Shown here: one piece after another, positions 8,651-18,284 of the stretch
Layout of the letters: each line of letters starts with the position of its first letter
Position numbering within the stretch: position 1 is the stretch's first letter
Translations under genes and position numbers: made by a program
The notes under the pieces: model-generated
What the model saw: the letters and a program-made list of their open reading frames with translations, nothing else
Databases searched by the model: none
What the model was told of the DNA's origin: nothing
Assembly (NCBI RefSeq): GCF_003478995.1
Contig: NZ_QUGI01000001.1
Coordinates: 545,465 to 604,610, forward strand
DNA length: 59,146 nt
Direction of reading: 5' to 3'
DNA from: Pseudoflavonifractor sp. AF19-9AC
GTDB taxonomy: Bacteria > Bacillota > Clostridia > Oscillospirales > Oscillospiraceae

Positions 8651-9264
8651 GAGACCCATACAGCGTCCTTGGCGTAAGCCAGAATGCCAGCGATGAGGAA
8701 ATCAAAAAGGCGTACCGTGAGCTGGCCCGTAAGTACCATCCGGACAACTATCAGAATAACCCTCTGGCCGACCTGGCAGAGGAGAAGATGAAGGAGATCA
8801 ACGAGGCCTACGAGACCATCACCAAGCAGCGCTCCGGCGGTGGAGGCTATCAGGGGTCTTCCGGCTATTCCGGCGGTTACTCCGGCGGCTATTCCGGCCA
8901 GCAGGGGGGATATTCTTCCGCCTCCTCCAATCCCACCTATGCCCGCGTGCGGAGCATGATCAATGCGGGAGATCTGGGGACTGCGGAACGTCTGCTGACC
9001 GAGGTGCCCAACCGGGACGGCGAGTGGTATTTCCTCAGCGGAAGCATCGCCTACCGCAAGGGATGGCTGGATGAGGCCGCCCAGAACTATATGCGGGCCG
9101 TGCAGATGGAGCCCAATAACATGGAGTACCGCCAGGCCTATGCCATGATGCAGCAGCGGGCGGGAGGCTATCGACCCTATGGAAATGCAGGCACCGTGGA
9201 TGCGCTGGACTGCTGCACCACCATGATGTGCCTGAACTGTCTGTGCGGGGGAGGGCAGTGCTGA
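8647..9264 (+). CDS. J-domain protein with TPR-like tail and Cys-rich C-terminus
   Basis: A 205-residue protein with an N-terminal J domain (residues 3-60) carrying the HPD triad at 31-33, the signal for stimulating DnaK-type ATPases. A flexible Gly/Ser/Tyr linker with GGYSGGYSG repeats follows (about 62-95), then a helical TPR-like region (about 100-160) and a cysteine-rich end with CC, MCLNCLC and a final Cys. It lacks the zinc and substrate domains of DnaJ, so it is a specialised co-chaperone, not housekeeping DnaJ. Its start overlaps the DUF5685 stop. Confidence 0.85.
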   Translation: MRDPYSVLGVSQNASDEEIKKAYRELARKYHPDNYQNNPLADLAEEKMKEINEAYETITKQRSGGGGYQGSSGYSGGYSGGYSGQQGGYSSASSNPTYARVRSMINAGDLGTAERLLTEVPNRDGEWYFLSGSIAYRKGWLDEAAQNYMRAVQMEPNNMEYRQAYAMMQQRAGGYRPYGNAGTVDALDCCTTMMCLNCLCGGGQC

Positions 9265-9265
9265 T

Positions 9266-9793
9266 ATGCCCGGACCCTTTTCGAGCAAAAGCCGTCCCAT
9301 TGCCGTAGCTGGCGTGCTGGCAGCGGGAAGCCTGGCCATTTTGTGGCTGGCCTGCATGGTTCCCTCCGGGCGCCTGGGCGTGACGGCGGCGGCAGGGCTG
9401 TTCCCCGTGGCCGGTGTGCTGGCGGCGGGGCGGATGGCTGGTTACCTGTGCTGGGCGGCAGGGGGCATTTTGGGCCTCATTCTGCTGCCGGACAAGGGCG
9501 TGGCCCTGCTGTATCTGGCTTTTCTGGGCCTCTATCCGGTGGTGAAGAGCCGGATTGAGTCTTTGCGCCGTCTGAGCATCGAGTGGGTGTTGAAGCTTGC
9601 GTTTTTTAACGCGGCGCTGACCCTTTTTTGGTTTGTGTTCCGGAGCATGTTTTTGCCTCAGCCGCCCCAGTGGCTGGGCGATAACAGCCTTTTGCTCTAT
9701 GGGGCGGGCAACCTGGTCTTTATCGTCTATGATATCGGCCTGTCCCGCCTGATTGGCCTGTTCCAGACCCGTTTGGGCCCGGGACGGCGCTGA
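9266..9793 (+). CDS. Hypothetical multi-pass membrane protein
   Basis: A 175-residue hydrophobic protein with about five to six membrane segments (near residues 12-32, 38-55, 58-76, 80-92, 110-130 and 140-160) and a basic tail ending in GPGRR. The layout resembles small predicted membrane proteins that precede yicC in Oscillospiraceae, but I do not recognise a named family. It begins one base after the J-domain stop and has only a weak ribosome site of its own, so coupling is likely. Confidence 0.65.
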   Translation: MPGPFSSKSRPIAVAGVLAAGSLAILWLACMVPSGRLGVTAAAGLFPVAGVLAAGRMAGYLCWAAGGILGLILLPDKGVALLYLAFLGLYPVVKSRIESLRRLSIEWVLKLAFFNAALTLFWFVFRSMFLPQPPQWLGDNSLLLYGAGNLVFIVYDIGLSRLIGLFQTRLGPGRR

Positions 9794-9824
9794 GGTCCCA
9801 ATTCACAAGAGGAGAGTGACAGTC

Positions 9825-10703
9825 TTGGTCAAGAGTATGACCGGCTATGGCCGGGCGGAGGAGACGGTAAACGGCTGCACCATTACCGTGGAGCTGCGGT
9901 CGGTGAATAACCGCTATCTGGATTGCAATGTCCGCATTCCCCGGCTCTATCTGTTTGCGGAGGATGCCATCAAAACCCGGGTGCAGAACACCATTTCCCG
10001 GGGAAAGGTGGATGTGTTTGTTACCCTGGACAACGCGGGAGCGGAAAAGGTCCAGGTGTCGGTGAACCGGCCGGTGGCCGACGGCTATTACGCCGCCCTG
10101 CGGCAGCTCGCTGAGATCTACGGCCTAGAGAGCGACATCTCCGTCTCTCTGCTTTCACGGTTCCCGGAGGTCCTTCTGGCCGAGAAGGCGGAGGAGGACG
10201 TGGAGCAGATGGCCAAGGACATCTGCTCGGTGCTGGACCGGGCTCTTGCCGACTTTGACCAGATGCGCACCCGGGAGGGCGAGCGCCTGCGGGAGGATGT
10301 GCTCAGCCGGGTGGCTCTTATCGAGGAGAAGGTGGGCCTGGTGGAGGAGCGCTCTCCCCAGACTGTGTCGGAGTACCGCGCCAAGCTGGAGGCCCGGATG
10401 AACGAGGTGCTCTCCAACACCCAGATCGATCCCGCCCGCATCCTCACCGAGGCGGCCATCTTCGCCGACAAGGTGGCGGTGGATGAGGAGACCGTCCGCC
10501 TGCGCAGTCACATCGGCCAGCTCCGGGAGATGCTGGACAAGGGAGGAGCCATCGGACGAAAGCTGGACTTCCTTATTCAGGAGTTCAACCGGGAGGCCAA
10601 CACCATCGGCTCCAAGTGCAGCGACATTGAGATCGCCCGCCATGTGGTGGACATCAAGGCGGAGATTGAAAAAATCCGGGAGCAGGTCCAGAACATCGAG
10701 TAA
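9825..10703 (+). CDS. yicC: YicC/YloC family endoribonuclease
   Basis: A 292-residue protein of the YicC family, RNases that in E. coli act on small RNAs. The N-terminal signature KSMTGYGRAE and the ELRSVNNRYLD block are present, and the DUF1732 C-terminal region ends with EFNREANTIGSKCSD and EKIREQVQNIE. Homologues begin a few residues before SMTG(Y/F)GR, so I use the TTG at 9825 with GGAG at 9811-9814; a GTG at 9816 is an alternative. It opens the yicC-remA-gmk-rpoZ-priA series that matches the Bacillus yloC-ylzA-gmk-rpoZ order. Confidence 0.88.
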   Translation: MVKSMTGYGRAEETVNGCTITVELRSVNNRYLDCNVRIPRLYLFAEDAIKTRVQNTISRGKVDVFVTLDNAGAEKVQVSVNRPVADGYYAALRQLAEIYGLESDISVSLLSRFPEVLLAEKAEEDVEQMAKDICSVLDRALADFDQMRTREGERLREDVLSRVALIEEKVGLVEERSPQTVSEYRAKLEARMNEVLSNTQIDPARILTEAAIFADKVAVDEETVRLRSHIGQLREMLDKGGAIGRKLDFLIQEFNREANTIGSKCSDIEIARHVVDIKAEIEKIREQVQNIE

Positions 10704-10715
10704 GGAGGCGGCCCT

Positions 10716-10985
10716 GTGCGGCTTATTAACATAGGATTCGGCAACCTGGTGTCTGCCAGCCGCCTGATTGCCATTGTCAGTCCGGACTCCGCCCCCATCA
10801 AGCGCATGGTGCAGGAGGCCCGGGACCGGGGCGAGCTCATTGACGCCACCTACGGCCGGCGCACCAAGGCGGTGATTATGATGGATAACGACCATCTGGT
10901 CCTGTCGGCGCTTCAGCCGGAGACCATAGCAAACCGCCTGTCCGGCGAGAAGGACGGCGCAGAGGAGGAAGCAGAATGGCAGTAA
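10716..10985 (+). CDS. remA: RemA/DUF370 DNA-binding regulator
   Basis: An 89-residue member of the DUF370/RemA family. In Bacillus RemA activates biofilm-matrix and osmoprotection genes by binding DNA as a ring-like oligomer. The conserved start [29 protein letters not shown] and the [19 protein letters not shown] segment are intact; the last 15 residues form an acidic tail. The GTG start follows AAGGAGG at 10702-10708. It overlaps gmk by ten bases. Confidence 0.9.
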   Translation: MRLINIGFGNLVSASRLIAIVSPDSAPIKRMVQEARDRGELIDATYGRRTKAVIMMDNDHLVLSALQPETIANRLSGEKDGAEEEAEWQ

Positions 10986-11590
10986 AGAAGAAAGAGAAAG
11001 GCCAGCTCATTGTACTCTCTGGCCCCTCGGGGGTTGGAAAGAGCACGGTGATTGCCGAGCTGCTGGGCCAGAGAGACAACATTTACTTCTCCGTCTCCTA
11101 CACCACCCGGAAGCCCCGGGTTGGGGAGCAGGACGGAGTCAACTACAACTTTGTCACCCGGGCCGAGTTTGAGCGGATGATCGCCGACGACGAGCTGCTG
11201 GAATATGCGGAGTACGTGGACAACTACTACGGCACCTCTCTGAAGGCGATCCGGGAGCGCCTGGACGCCGGAATTGACGTGCTGCTGGATATTGAGGTCC
11301 AGGGCGCGGCCAAGGTAAAGAAGCGCTGCCCCGACGCGCTGTTCATCTTCATCATTCCCCCCTCCTTTGAGGAGCTGTCCCGGCGCCTTCACAAGCGCAA
11401 TACCGACAGTGAGGATGTCATTGCCGGTCGGCTGGAGAAGGCCCGTGTTGAGTTCCGGGAGGTGCCCAACTACGATTACCTGGTCATCAACGACAAGGTG
11501 TCCGGCGCGGTGCATGAGATTGAGTCCATTCTCACGGCGGCCGAGTGCCGGGTGGAGAACCGGAAGCAGATACTGACTCAGTTCAATTGA
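10976..11590 (+). CDS. gmk: Guanylate kinase
   Basis: Phosphorylates GMP to GDP with ATP. The 204-residue protein has the P-loop GPSGVGKST near residues 16-24, the GMP-binding [18 protein letters not shown] segment near 40-57 and the lid and DIEVQGA region near 100. The start lies within the end of remA, showing tight coupling. It precedes rpoZ as in most Firmicutes. Confidence 0.95.
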   Translation: MAVKKKEKGQLIVLSGPSGVGKSTVIAELLGQRDNIYFSVSYTTRKPRVGEQDGVNYNFVTRAEFERMIADDELLEYAEYVDNYYGTSLKAIRERLDAGIDVLLDIEVQGAAKVKKRCPDALFIFIIPPSFEELSRRLHKRNTDSEDVIAGRLEKARVEFREVPNYDYLVINDKVSGAVHEIESILTAAECRVENRKQILTQFN

Positions 11591-11638
11591 TTTTGGTTAA
11601 AACCTAGTGGTGTGATATTGGAAAGGAAGTTTTGTATT

Positions 11639-11830
11639 ATGATGCTCTATCCTGCAATGAAAGATCTGCTGGCCAAGGTGCCCAGCCGTTATCAGCTGGT
11701 GAATGTGGTGGCCCACAAGGCCCGTCAGATTGCCCTGGAGGCGGAGATGACCGGCGAGCCTCTGGAGGATAAGCCGGTGAGCATTGCCATCCGGATGGTT
11801 GCGGAAGGCGAAGCAGAGAACGAGGAGTAA
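11639..11830 (+). CDS. rpoZ: RNA polymerase omega subunit
   Basis: A 63-residue omega subunit that helps assemble RNA polymerase. The core helix pattern is present: YQLVNVVAHKARQIALEAE, followed by EDKPVSIAIRMVAEGE. Two adjacent ATGs (11639 and 11642) are possible; GGAAAGGAAG at 11620-11629 fits both. The terminal acidic stretch ENEE is followed by a terminator-like hairpin. Confidence 0.88.
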   Translation: MMLYPAMKDLLAKVPSRYQLVNVVAHKARQIALEAEMTGEPLEDKPVSIAIRMVAEGEAENEE

Positions 11831-11838
11831 GGAAGAGA

Positions 11839-11882
11839 GGAAAGCAAGCGACGGGACAGCCCTCGCTTGCTTTCCTTTCCGC
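11839..11882 (+). terminator. Hairpin between rpoZ and priA
   Basis: A perfect 13-bp stem, GGAAAGCAAGCGA (11839-11851) and TCGCTTGCTTTCC (11863-11875), followed by only a short T-rich tail; may be a partial terminator within the operon. Confidence 0.55.
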
Positions 11883-11901
11883 AAAGGGGGAGGTGAGGCA
11901 T

Positions 11902-14367
11902 ATGGGCCGTCTGGTGGCCAAGGTAGCGGTGTCCAAAGCCGTCTACGCCATTGACAAGCCCTATGACTACCTGGTTCCCGCCGGCCTGGAGGCAACCCTC
12001 CGTCCGGGCATGCGGGTGCTGGTGCCCTTCGGCGCAGGCAATCGGGGCAGCGAGGGCATTGTCCTCTCCCTGGGGGAAGAACCCATGCCCGGCCCCTCCC
12101 TGAAGGCAGTCCACGCCCAGCTGGACCCGGAGCCGGTGCTGGACCACGAGGGGATTCAGCTGGCCCTGTGGATGCGGGAGCGGTATTTCTGCACCGTCTA
12201 CGACTGCGTCAAGGCCATGCTGCCCGCCGGGCTCTACTTCTCTCTGAAGGACCAGGTGGTGCTGCGGGAGGACCTGAACCGGGAGCAGGCCTACGAGGCA
12301 GTGGAGGGCTTCGGCAGCGCCAAGCAGCTGCTGGATATGCTGCTGAGCTGGGGCGGCGGAGGCGACATGGAGCAAATCCGTCTGGCCTTCGGCAGCAAGG
12401 ACCCAAACCCCGCCATCCATACCCTCACCGGGCTGGGACTGGCCCGTCTGGAGACCAGCGCCCAGCGGGGCATCGGGGACAAGACAGAAAAGCTGGCGGT
12501 GCTGGCCATTCCGGCGGAGGACGCCATGGCCATGGTCACCCCCCGGCGGAAGTCGGCCCCCCTGCGCTACTCGGTGACCCAGCTGCTGTGCACCCTGGGG
12601 GCGGCCTCCGTGAAGGAGCTGTGCTACTTCACCGGGGCCTCCATGCCCACCATCAAATCTCTGGAAAAAAGCGGAATCCTCACCGTGGAAAAGCAGGAGG
12701 TATTCCGCCGGATCACTGTTAAGGACGTGGAGCCGGCGGGGGAGCTGGTGCTTAACGAGGAGCAGCAGGCGGCCTTTTCCGGGCTGGACGCCCTGACGGG
12801 TACGGGAAAGCCGGAGGCGGCACTGCTGTACGGCGTTACCGGCAGCGGCAAGACCCAGGTGTACATCCGCCTCATCCAGAAAACCCTGGAGCGGGGGAAG
12901 GGAGCCCTGGTGCTGGTGCCTGAGATTGTGCTCACCCCTCAGCTCCTTCGGATTTTTACCTCCTACTTTGGAGAACAGATTGCAGTGCTCCACAGTTCCT
13001 TGCGGGCGGGGGAGCGCTACGACGAGTGGAAGCGAGTGCGCCGGGGCGAGGCCAGAGTGGTGATCGGCACCCGGTCGGCCGTCTTTGCTCCGGTGCAGAA
13101 TCTTGGCCTCATCGTGCTGGATGAGGAGCAGGAGAACAGCTACAAGTCGGAAAACGTCCCCCGCTATCACGCCCGGGACGTGGCAAAATACCGCTGCGTG
13201 CAGAGCGAAGCTCTGCTGGTGCTGGGCTCGGCCACTCCGTCGGTGGAGACCATGTACCAGGCCCGGCAGGGCATTTTAAAGCTGTTTACCCTGAAACAGC
13301 GCTATAACCGGAAGGCACTGCCCCAGGTGCTCATTGCCGACATGAAGGAGGAGCTGCGCAGCGGAAATGCCGGCGCCATCAGCAGCCTACTCCGCCGGGA
13401 GCTGGAGACCAACCTGGAGCGGGGGGAACAGTCCATTTTATTCCTCAACCGCCGGGGGGCCAACCGGATGGTGTCCTGCGGGGAGTGCGGCCAGGTGCCC
13501 GAGTGCCCCCGGTGCTCGGTGAAGCTGACCTACCACTCGGCCAACGGACGGCTCATGTGTCACCACTGCGGCCACTCCCAGCCTCTGCCCCACGCCTGCC
13601 CCTCCTGCGGCGGGAAGCTGAATTTTATCGGCATCGGCACCCAGAAGGTGCAGGAGAAGCTGGAGGAGCTGTTCCCCGGCACGGAGATTCTGCGCATGGA
13701 CACAGATACCGTCTCCGCCGCCCACCCCCACGAGGAGCTGCTGGAGCGCTTTCGAAAGAAGAAGGTGCCCATCCTGGTGGGGACCCAAATGGTGGCCAAG
13801 GGACTGGACTTTGAAAACGTCACGTTGGTTGGCGTGGTGGCCCCCGACCTGGCCTTGTATGTGGATGATTTTCGAGCGGCGGAGCGCACCTTCTCCCTGC
13901 TTACCCAGGTGGTAGGCCGGGCCGGGCGGGGTGAGAAGCAGGGCCGGGCGGTGATCCAGACCTATACCCCTGACAACGACGTGATTTCCTTTGCCGCCCG
14001 CCAGGACTATGCAAACTTTTACCGCGAGGAGATTGCCCTGCGGCGCATGCGCCGGGATCCTCCCTTTTCCGACCTTGTGGTGATCACGGCCTCCGGGCTG
14101 GAGGAGGGGGCGGTTCTGCGCTGCTGCGTCCGCCTGCGCCAGGGGCTGGAGGCCTGTCTGACCGGGGAGCAGCCATGGCAGATTCTAGGTCCTGCCCCGG
14201 CGGCGGTGGCCAGGGTCAACAACCGCTACCGCTATCGGCTGACGCTGGTGGGGCGGCAGGACAAGGGTTCCCGCCAGCGCATTGCCGCTTTGCTGCGGGC
14301 GGCACAGCAGGACAAGGAAAACCGGGGCGTTTCCGTCTATGCGGATTCAGACCCTTATAACAGCTGA
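11902..14367 (+). CDS. priA: Primosomal protein N', replication restart helicase
   Basis: A superfamily 2 DNA helicase that reloads the replisome at collapsed forks. The 821-residue protein has the 3'-DNA-binding domain at the start, Walker A GVTGSGKT near 311-318, the DEEQ Walker B near 406, and a zinc module with eight cysteines at about 526-573 (CGECGQVPECPRC, CHHCGH, CPSC). The ATG at 11902 is eight bases after GGGGGAGG; an in-frame GTG at 11893 overlaps that site and is less likely. Length and motifs are typical. Confidence 0.93.
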   Translation: MGRLVAKVAVSKAVYAIDKPYDYLVPAGLEATLRPGMRVLVPFGAGNRGSEGIVLSLGEEPMPGPSLKAVHAQLDPEPVLDHEGIQLALWMRERYFCTVYDCVKAMLPAGLYFSLKDQVVLREDLNREQAYEAVEGFGSAKQLLDMLLSWGGGGDMEQIRLAFGSKDPNPAIHTLTGLGLARLETSAQRGIGDKTEKLAVLAIPAEDAMAMVTPRRKSAPLRYSVTQLLCTLGAASVKELCYFTGASMPTIKSLEKSGILTVEKQEVFRRITVKDVEPAGELVLNEEQQAAFSGLDALTGTGKPEAALLYGVTGSGKTQVYIRLIQKTLERGKGALVLVPEIVLTPQLLRIFTSYFGEQIAVLHSSLRAGERYDEWKRVRRGEARVVIGTRSAVFAPVQNLGLIVLDEEQENSYKSENVPRYHARDVAKYRCVQSEALLVLGSATPSVETMYQARQGILKLFTLKQRYNRKALPQVLIADMKEELRSGNAGAISSLLRRELETNLERGEQSILFLNRRGANRMVSCGECGQVPECPRCSVKLTYHSANGRLMCHHCGHSQPLPHACPSCGGKLNFIGIGTQKVQEKLEELFPGTEILRMDTDTVSAAHPHEELLERFRKKKVPILVGTQMVAKGLDFENVTLVGVVAPDLALYVDDFRAAERTFSLLTQVVGRAGRGEKQGRAVIQTYTPDNDVISFAARQDYANFYREEIALRRMRRDPPFSDLVVITASGLEEGAVLRCCVRLRQGLEACLTGEQPWQILGPAPAAVARVNNRYRYRLTLVGRQDKGSRQRIAALLRAAQQDKENRGVSVYADSDPYNS

Positions 14368-14394
14368 GAGCAATGAAAATAAGGAGACGATACC

Positions 14395-14892
14395 ATGGCA
14401 ATTCGTACCATTTTGACCAAGGGGGAGCCCGCCCTGAACAAGGTGTGCCACCCGGTTACCAAGTTTGACGACAAGCTGGCCGATCTGCTGGATGACCTGA
14501 AGGAGACCCTGGCACAGGCCAACGGGCTGGGTCTGGCCGCCCCCCAGGTGGGCATTTTGCGCCGGGCGGTCATTGTTGTCAACGAAGAGGGAGAGATGCT
14601 GGAGCTGGTCAACCCCGAGATCATCGCCCGGGAGGGGGAGCAGGACGGCCTGGAGGGCTGTCTGTCTGTGCCCGGCATGTGGGGCTATGTGAAGCGGCCC
14701 GCTTGGGTGCGGGTGAAGGCCCAGGACCGGAAGGGGAACTGGTTTGAGGTGGAGGGCAGCGACATCACCGCCCGCTGCTTCTGCCATGAGCTCAGCCACC
14801 TGGACGGCCACCTGTACACCGAGCTGTGCGACAAGCTCTATACCAACGAGGACCTGGACCGGATGATGGAGGAGCAGGAGGACCAGGAATGA
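14395..14892 (+). CDS. def: Peptide deformylase
   Basis: Removes the formyl group from the N-terminus of new proteins. All three metal-site motifs are visible in the 165-residue protein: GLGLAAPQVG (about 44-53), EGCLSVPG (86-93) and HELSHLDG (131-138). An ATGA overlap couples it to fmt, the enzyme that puts the formyl group on initiator tRNA. Confidence 0.95.
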   Translation: MAIRTILTKGEPALNKVCHPVTKFDDKLADLLDDLKETLAQANGLGLAAPQVGILRRAVIVVNEEGEMLELVNPEIIAREGEQDGLEGCLSVPGMWGYVKRPAWVRVKAQDRKGNWFEVEGSDITARCFCHELSHLDGHLYTELCDKLYTNEDLDRMMEEQEDQE

Positions 14893-15812
14893 GAATTGTG
14901 TTCATGGGGACGCCGGACTTTGCGGTCCCCTCTCTGGAGGCCCTGCTGGCCGCCGGCCATGAGGTGTGCGGCGTATTTACCCAGCCGGACAAGCCCAAGA
15001 ACCGGGGGATGAAGCTGCTGCCTCCTCCGGTGAAGGTGACGGCCCAGAGCCATGACATCCCGGTGTTCCAGCCCACCCAGCTGCGGGACGGCAGCGCCCT
15101 GGAGGAGCTCAAGACTCTGGTTCCCGAGCTCATTGTGGTGGCGGCCTACGGCCGCATTCTCCCCCAGGAAATTCTGGATCTGCCCCCCAAGGGGTGCATC
15201 AATGTCCACTCTTCTCTGCTGCCCCGGTACCGGGGCGCCGCCCCCATCAACTGGGCGGTGGTGAACGGAGACAAGGAGACGGGCGTGACTATTATGAAGG
15301 TAGCGCCCGAGCTGGACGCGGGAGATATTCTGGGCCAGGTCTCCACCCCCATTGACCCGGAGGAGACGGTGGAGACCGTTCACGACCGGCTGGCCGGGCT
15401 GGGCGGGGAACTGCTGGTGAAGGTGATGGAGGAAATTGCCGCCGGAACCGTGCAGGCCACTCCCCAGGACCCTGCTCAGGTGACCTACGCCCCCATGCTC
15501 TCCCGGGCCCTGGCCCCCATCGACTGGAGCCAGAGCGCCAACGCCATCCACAACAAGGTGCGGGGCCTGGTGCCCTGGCCCGCCACCTCCACCGATGTCT
15601 TCTCCAAGGAGCCGGTGAAGGTGTTTGCCGTGGCGGAGACCGGGGAGCACACCGGAAAGGCCCCGGGTACAGTACTTGCTGCCCGGCCGGAGGGCATCGA
15701 CGTGGCCTGCGGCGACGGCATGGTGCTGCGGATCCTGGAGCTGCAGGCTCCAGGCAGCCGGAGAATGGCGGCCGCGGACTATCTTCGGGGTCATCCCATT
15801 TCCATTGATTGA
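14889..15812 (+). CDS. fmt: Methionyl-tRNA formyltransferase
   Basis: Formylates initiator Met-tRNA using 10-formyl-tetrahydrofolate. The 307-residue protein starts MRIVFMGTPDFAVPSL and contains the folate-site segment NVHSSLLPRYRGAAPIN (about 105-121) and the C-terminal OB-like domain. The ATG at 14889 sits on the def stop; a longer open frame upstream is inside def and is rejected. Confidence 0.95.
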   Translation: MRIVFMGTPDFAVPSLEALLAAGHEVCGVFTQPDKPKNRGMKLLPPPVKVTAQSHDIPVFQPTQLRDGSALEELKTLVPELIVVAAYGRILPQEILDLPPKGCINVHSSLLPRYRGAAPINWAVVNGDKETGVTIMKVAPELDAGDILGQVSTPIDPEETVETVHDRLAGLGGELLVKVMEEIAAGTVQATPQDPAQVTYAPMLSRALAPIDWSQSANAIHNKVRGLVPWPATSTDVFSKEPVKVFAVAETGEHTGKAPGTVLAARPEGIDVACGDGMVLRILELQAPGSRRMAAADYLRGHPISID

Positions 15813-15865
15813 CATTCGGGGGAACAGTCCCCCGAGCCTATGAATGAGTAAGGAGGCGGAGCGGT

Positions 15866-17206
15866 ATGGATGCCAGAGAAGCGGCCCTTTTGACCCTGAA
15901 TGCCTGCCATCGGCAGGGAGGATGGTCGGACGGTGTGCTGAAAAAGCAGCTGGCCGCCGCCAAACTGGACAGCCGGGATGCCGCTCTGGCCACCCAGCTG
16001 TGCTTCGGCGTGCTCCAGAACCAGTTGCTGCTGGATTTCTATCTGTCCCAGTTTTCCAACATCGCCCTGAGCCGGATGGAGGGGAAGGTGCTCCAGGCCC
16101 TGCGCCTGGGGGCCTACCAGATGCTGTTTCTGGACCGCATCCCCCACAGTGCGGCGGTGAACTGCTCGGTGGAGATGACCAAGCGGCTGTGTAAAAATCC
16201 CCGGGCGGCGGGAATGGTCAACGGTATTCTGCGCAGCTTTGAGCGCAGCCTGGACCGCCTGCCTGCCATCCCCAATACCGATCCGGTGTCCTATCTGTCC
16301 ATCCTTTACTCTCACCCGGAGTGGCTTGTAAAGGAATTTTGCATGATACTTGGAACGGAGGAAGGGGCCAAGCTCCTGGCCGCCGACAACCAGCAGCCTC
16401 CCATGACGGTGATGGTGAACACCCTGCGGGGAACCGCGGAACAGGCGGAGCAGCGCCTCAAAGAGCAGAAGGTGGAGGTCACGCCTCACCCCTGGCTCCC
16501 GGACTGCCTCATTCTGTCCCGTACCGGGGACCTGGAGGGGCTGGATGCCTTCCGGGAAGGCCTCTTTTACGTCCAGGACCCTGCCTCCCGTGTGGCGGTG
16601 GAGGCGGCGGAGGTGCGCCCCGGCATGCGGGTGCTGGACTGCTGCGCCGCCCCGGGCGGCAAGTCCTTTGCCGCCGGCATTGCCATGAAAAATCAGGGGG
16701 AACTCATCTCCTGCGACATTCATCCCCACAAGAAGAAGCTGCTCCAGGCGGGGGCGGACCGCCTTGGTTTGTCTATTATCACCCCCATGACGGCGGACGG
16801 TAAGGTGTTCCGCCCGGAGTGGGAGGGGGCCTTTGACCGGGTGCTGGTGGATGCCCCCTGCTCCGGCCTGGGAGTCATCCGCAAGAAGCCGGACATCCGC
16901 TATAAGGACCCGGAGCCCCTGAAGGGGCTTCCGGAGGTACAGCGGGCCATTCTCGACAACGCATCCCGGTATGTGCGTCCCGGCGGAATCCTCCTCTATT
17001 CCACCTGCACTTTGCTGCGGCGGGAGAACGAAGAGGTGGTCCGGTGGTTCCTGGGAGAGCATCAGGACTTCAAGTTAGAATCCTTTACACCGCCTGGAAC
17101 CGTTGGTACTGTGGCTGATGGCCTGGTGACGCTGCTGCCCCACCGCCACGGGACGGACGGCTTCTTTATCTGCCGCATGAGAAGGGAGGGGCAGGCGGAT
17201 GGTTGA
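15866..17206 (+). CDS. rsmB: 16S rRNA (cytosine-967-C5)-methyltransferase
   Basis: A 446-residue two-domain enzyme: an N-terminal NusB-like RNA-binding domain (about 1-140) and a SAM-dependent methyltransferase. The SAM loop CCAAPGGKSFA and both catalytic cysteines are present, Cys332 in DAPCSGLG and Cys381 in STCTL. AAGGAGG is well placed before the ATG. Its end overlaps rlmN by eight bases. Confidence 0.93.
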   Translation: MDAREAALLTLNACHRQGGWSDGVLKKQLAAAKLDSRDAALATQLCFGVLQNQLLLDFYLSQFSNIALSRMEGKVLQALRLGAYQMLFLDRIPHSAAVNCSVEMTKRLCKNPRAAGMVNGILRSFERSLDRLPAIPNTDPVSYLSILYSHPEWLVKEFCMILGTEEGAKLLAADNQQPPMTVMVNTLRGTAEQAEQRLKEQKVEVTPHPWLPDCLILSRTGDLEGLDAFREGLFYVQDPASRVAVEAAEVRPGMRVLDCCAAPGGKSFAAGIAMKNQGELISCDIHPHKKKLLQAGADRLGLSIITPMTADGKVFRPEWEGAFDRVLVDAPCSGLGVIRKKPDIRYKDPEPLKGLPEVQRAILDNASRYVRPGGILLYSTCTLLRRENEEVVRWFLGEHQDFKLESFTPPGTVGTVADGLVTLLPHRHGTDGFFICRMRREGQADG

Positions 17207-18230
17207 CATCAAATCCATGACCCTGGAGGAGCTGACCGCCTGGTTCAAGGAACAGGGGGAACCGGCGTTTCGGGCCAAGCAGGTGTTTCATTGGCTCTAC
17301 CGCGGGGTAAACTCCTTTGAGGAGATGAGCGACCTGTCCAAGGCCCTGCGGCAGAAGCTGAGTGAGACCTGCTTCATCACCCACCCCGTTGTGGCCCGAA
17401 AGCAGCAATCCGCACTGGACGGAACTATTAAGTACTTGTGGGAGCTGGGGGACGGCAACTGCATCGAGACGGTGTTCATGCGCTACAAGCACGGCAACAC
17501 CGTGTGCATCTCCAGCCAGGTGGGCTGCCGCATGGGCTGTGCCTTCTGCGCTTCCACCATCGCGGGCAAGGTGCGGAACCTGACCCCTGCAGAGATGGTG
17601 GACCAGGTACTTTTCACCCAGCTGGACAGCGGAGAGCCCATTTCCAATATTGTGCTCATGGGCATTGGCGAGCCTCTGGATAACTTTGACACGGTGATGC
17701 AGTTTCTCCGCCTGGTCAATCACCCGGAGGGGCTGAACATCGGCATGCGCCACATTTCCCTGTCCACCTGCGGTTTGGTGGAGAAAATTGACAAACTGGC
17801 CCAGTATGGGTTACAATTAACCCTGTCTGTGTCCCTCCATGCTCCTGACGACGAGACCCGGTCCAAGATCATGCCGGTAAACCGGTCCGTGGGAGTCAAG
17901 ACTCTGATGGATACCTGCCGCCGGTATTTTCAGACCACCGGACGGCGGATCTCCTATGAGTACGCCATGATCGACGGGGTAAACGACGCCGACTGGCAGG
18001 CGGACCTGCTGGCGGATCTCCTGAAGGGGATGCCCGGCCACGTGAATCTCATTCCCCTCAACGAGGTGGAGGAGAGCCCGCTGAAGCCCAGCCGGCGGGT
18101 GGCCGCATTCCAAAAGCGGCTGGAGCAGCGGGGCGTTACCGTGACGGTGCGCCGCAAGCTGGGTGGGGACATTGATGCCTCCTGTGGCCAGCTGCGCCGA
18201 AAGGCAATGAAAGAGCATTCGCCGCAATAG
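17199..18230 (+). CDS. rlmN: Dual 23S rRNA A2503/tRNA A37 C2-methyltransferase, radical SAM
   Basis: A 343-residue radical SAM methyltransferase. The 4Fe-4S motif is CRMGCAFCAS (Cys110, Cys114, Cys117), followed by the GIGEPLDN glycine-rich segment, and a C-terminal cysteine (in DASCGQL) fits the second catalytic Cys of the family. GGGAGG precedes the ATG, which lies inside the end of rsmB. Confidence 0.94.
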   Translation: MVDIKSMTLEELTAWFKEQGEPAFRAKQVFHWLYRGVNSFEEMSDLSKALRQKLSETCFITHPVVARKQQSALDGTIKYLWELGDGNCIETVFMRYKHGNTVCISSQVGCRMGCAFCASTIAGKVRNLTPAEMVDQVLFTQLDSGEPISNIVLMGIGEPLDNFDTVMQFLRLVNHPEGLNIGMRHISLSTCGLVEKIDKLAQYGLQLTLSVSLHAPDDETRSKIMPVNRSVGVKTLMDTCRRYFQTTGRRISYEYAMIDGVNDADWQADLLADLLKGMPGHVNLIPLNEVEESPLKPSRRVAAFQKRLEQRGVTVTVRRKLGGDIDASCGQLRRKAMKEHSPQ

Positions 18231-18284
18231 TGCGGCTTCGGTCTGGACGCGCCGGTATTCCGGCAGAAAAGAGGAAGATGTATC

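Noticed and set aside
8840..8915. Tandem GGYSGGYSG repeat as a DNA repeat
   Set aside because: It is a short, imperfect coding repeat for a flexible linker in a J-domain protein.
11725..13170. A 481-codon open frame on the minus strand
   Set aside because: It is the shadow of priA in a GC-rich genome; the plus strand has full PriA motifs.
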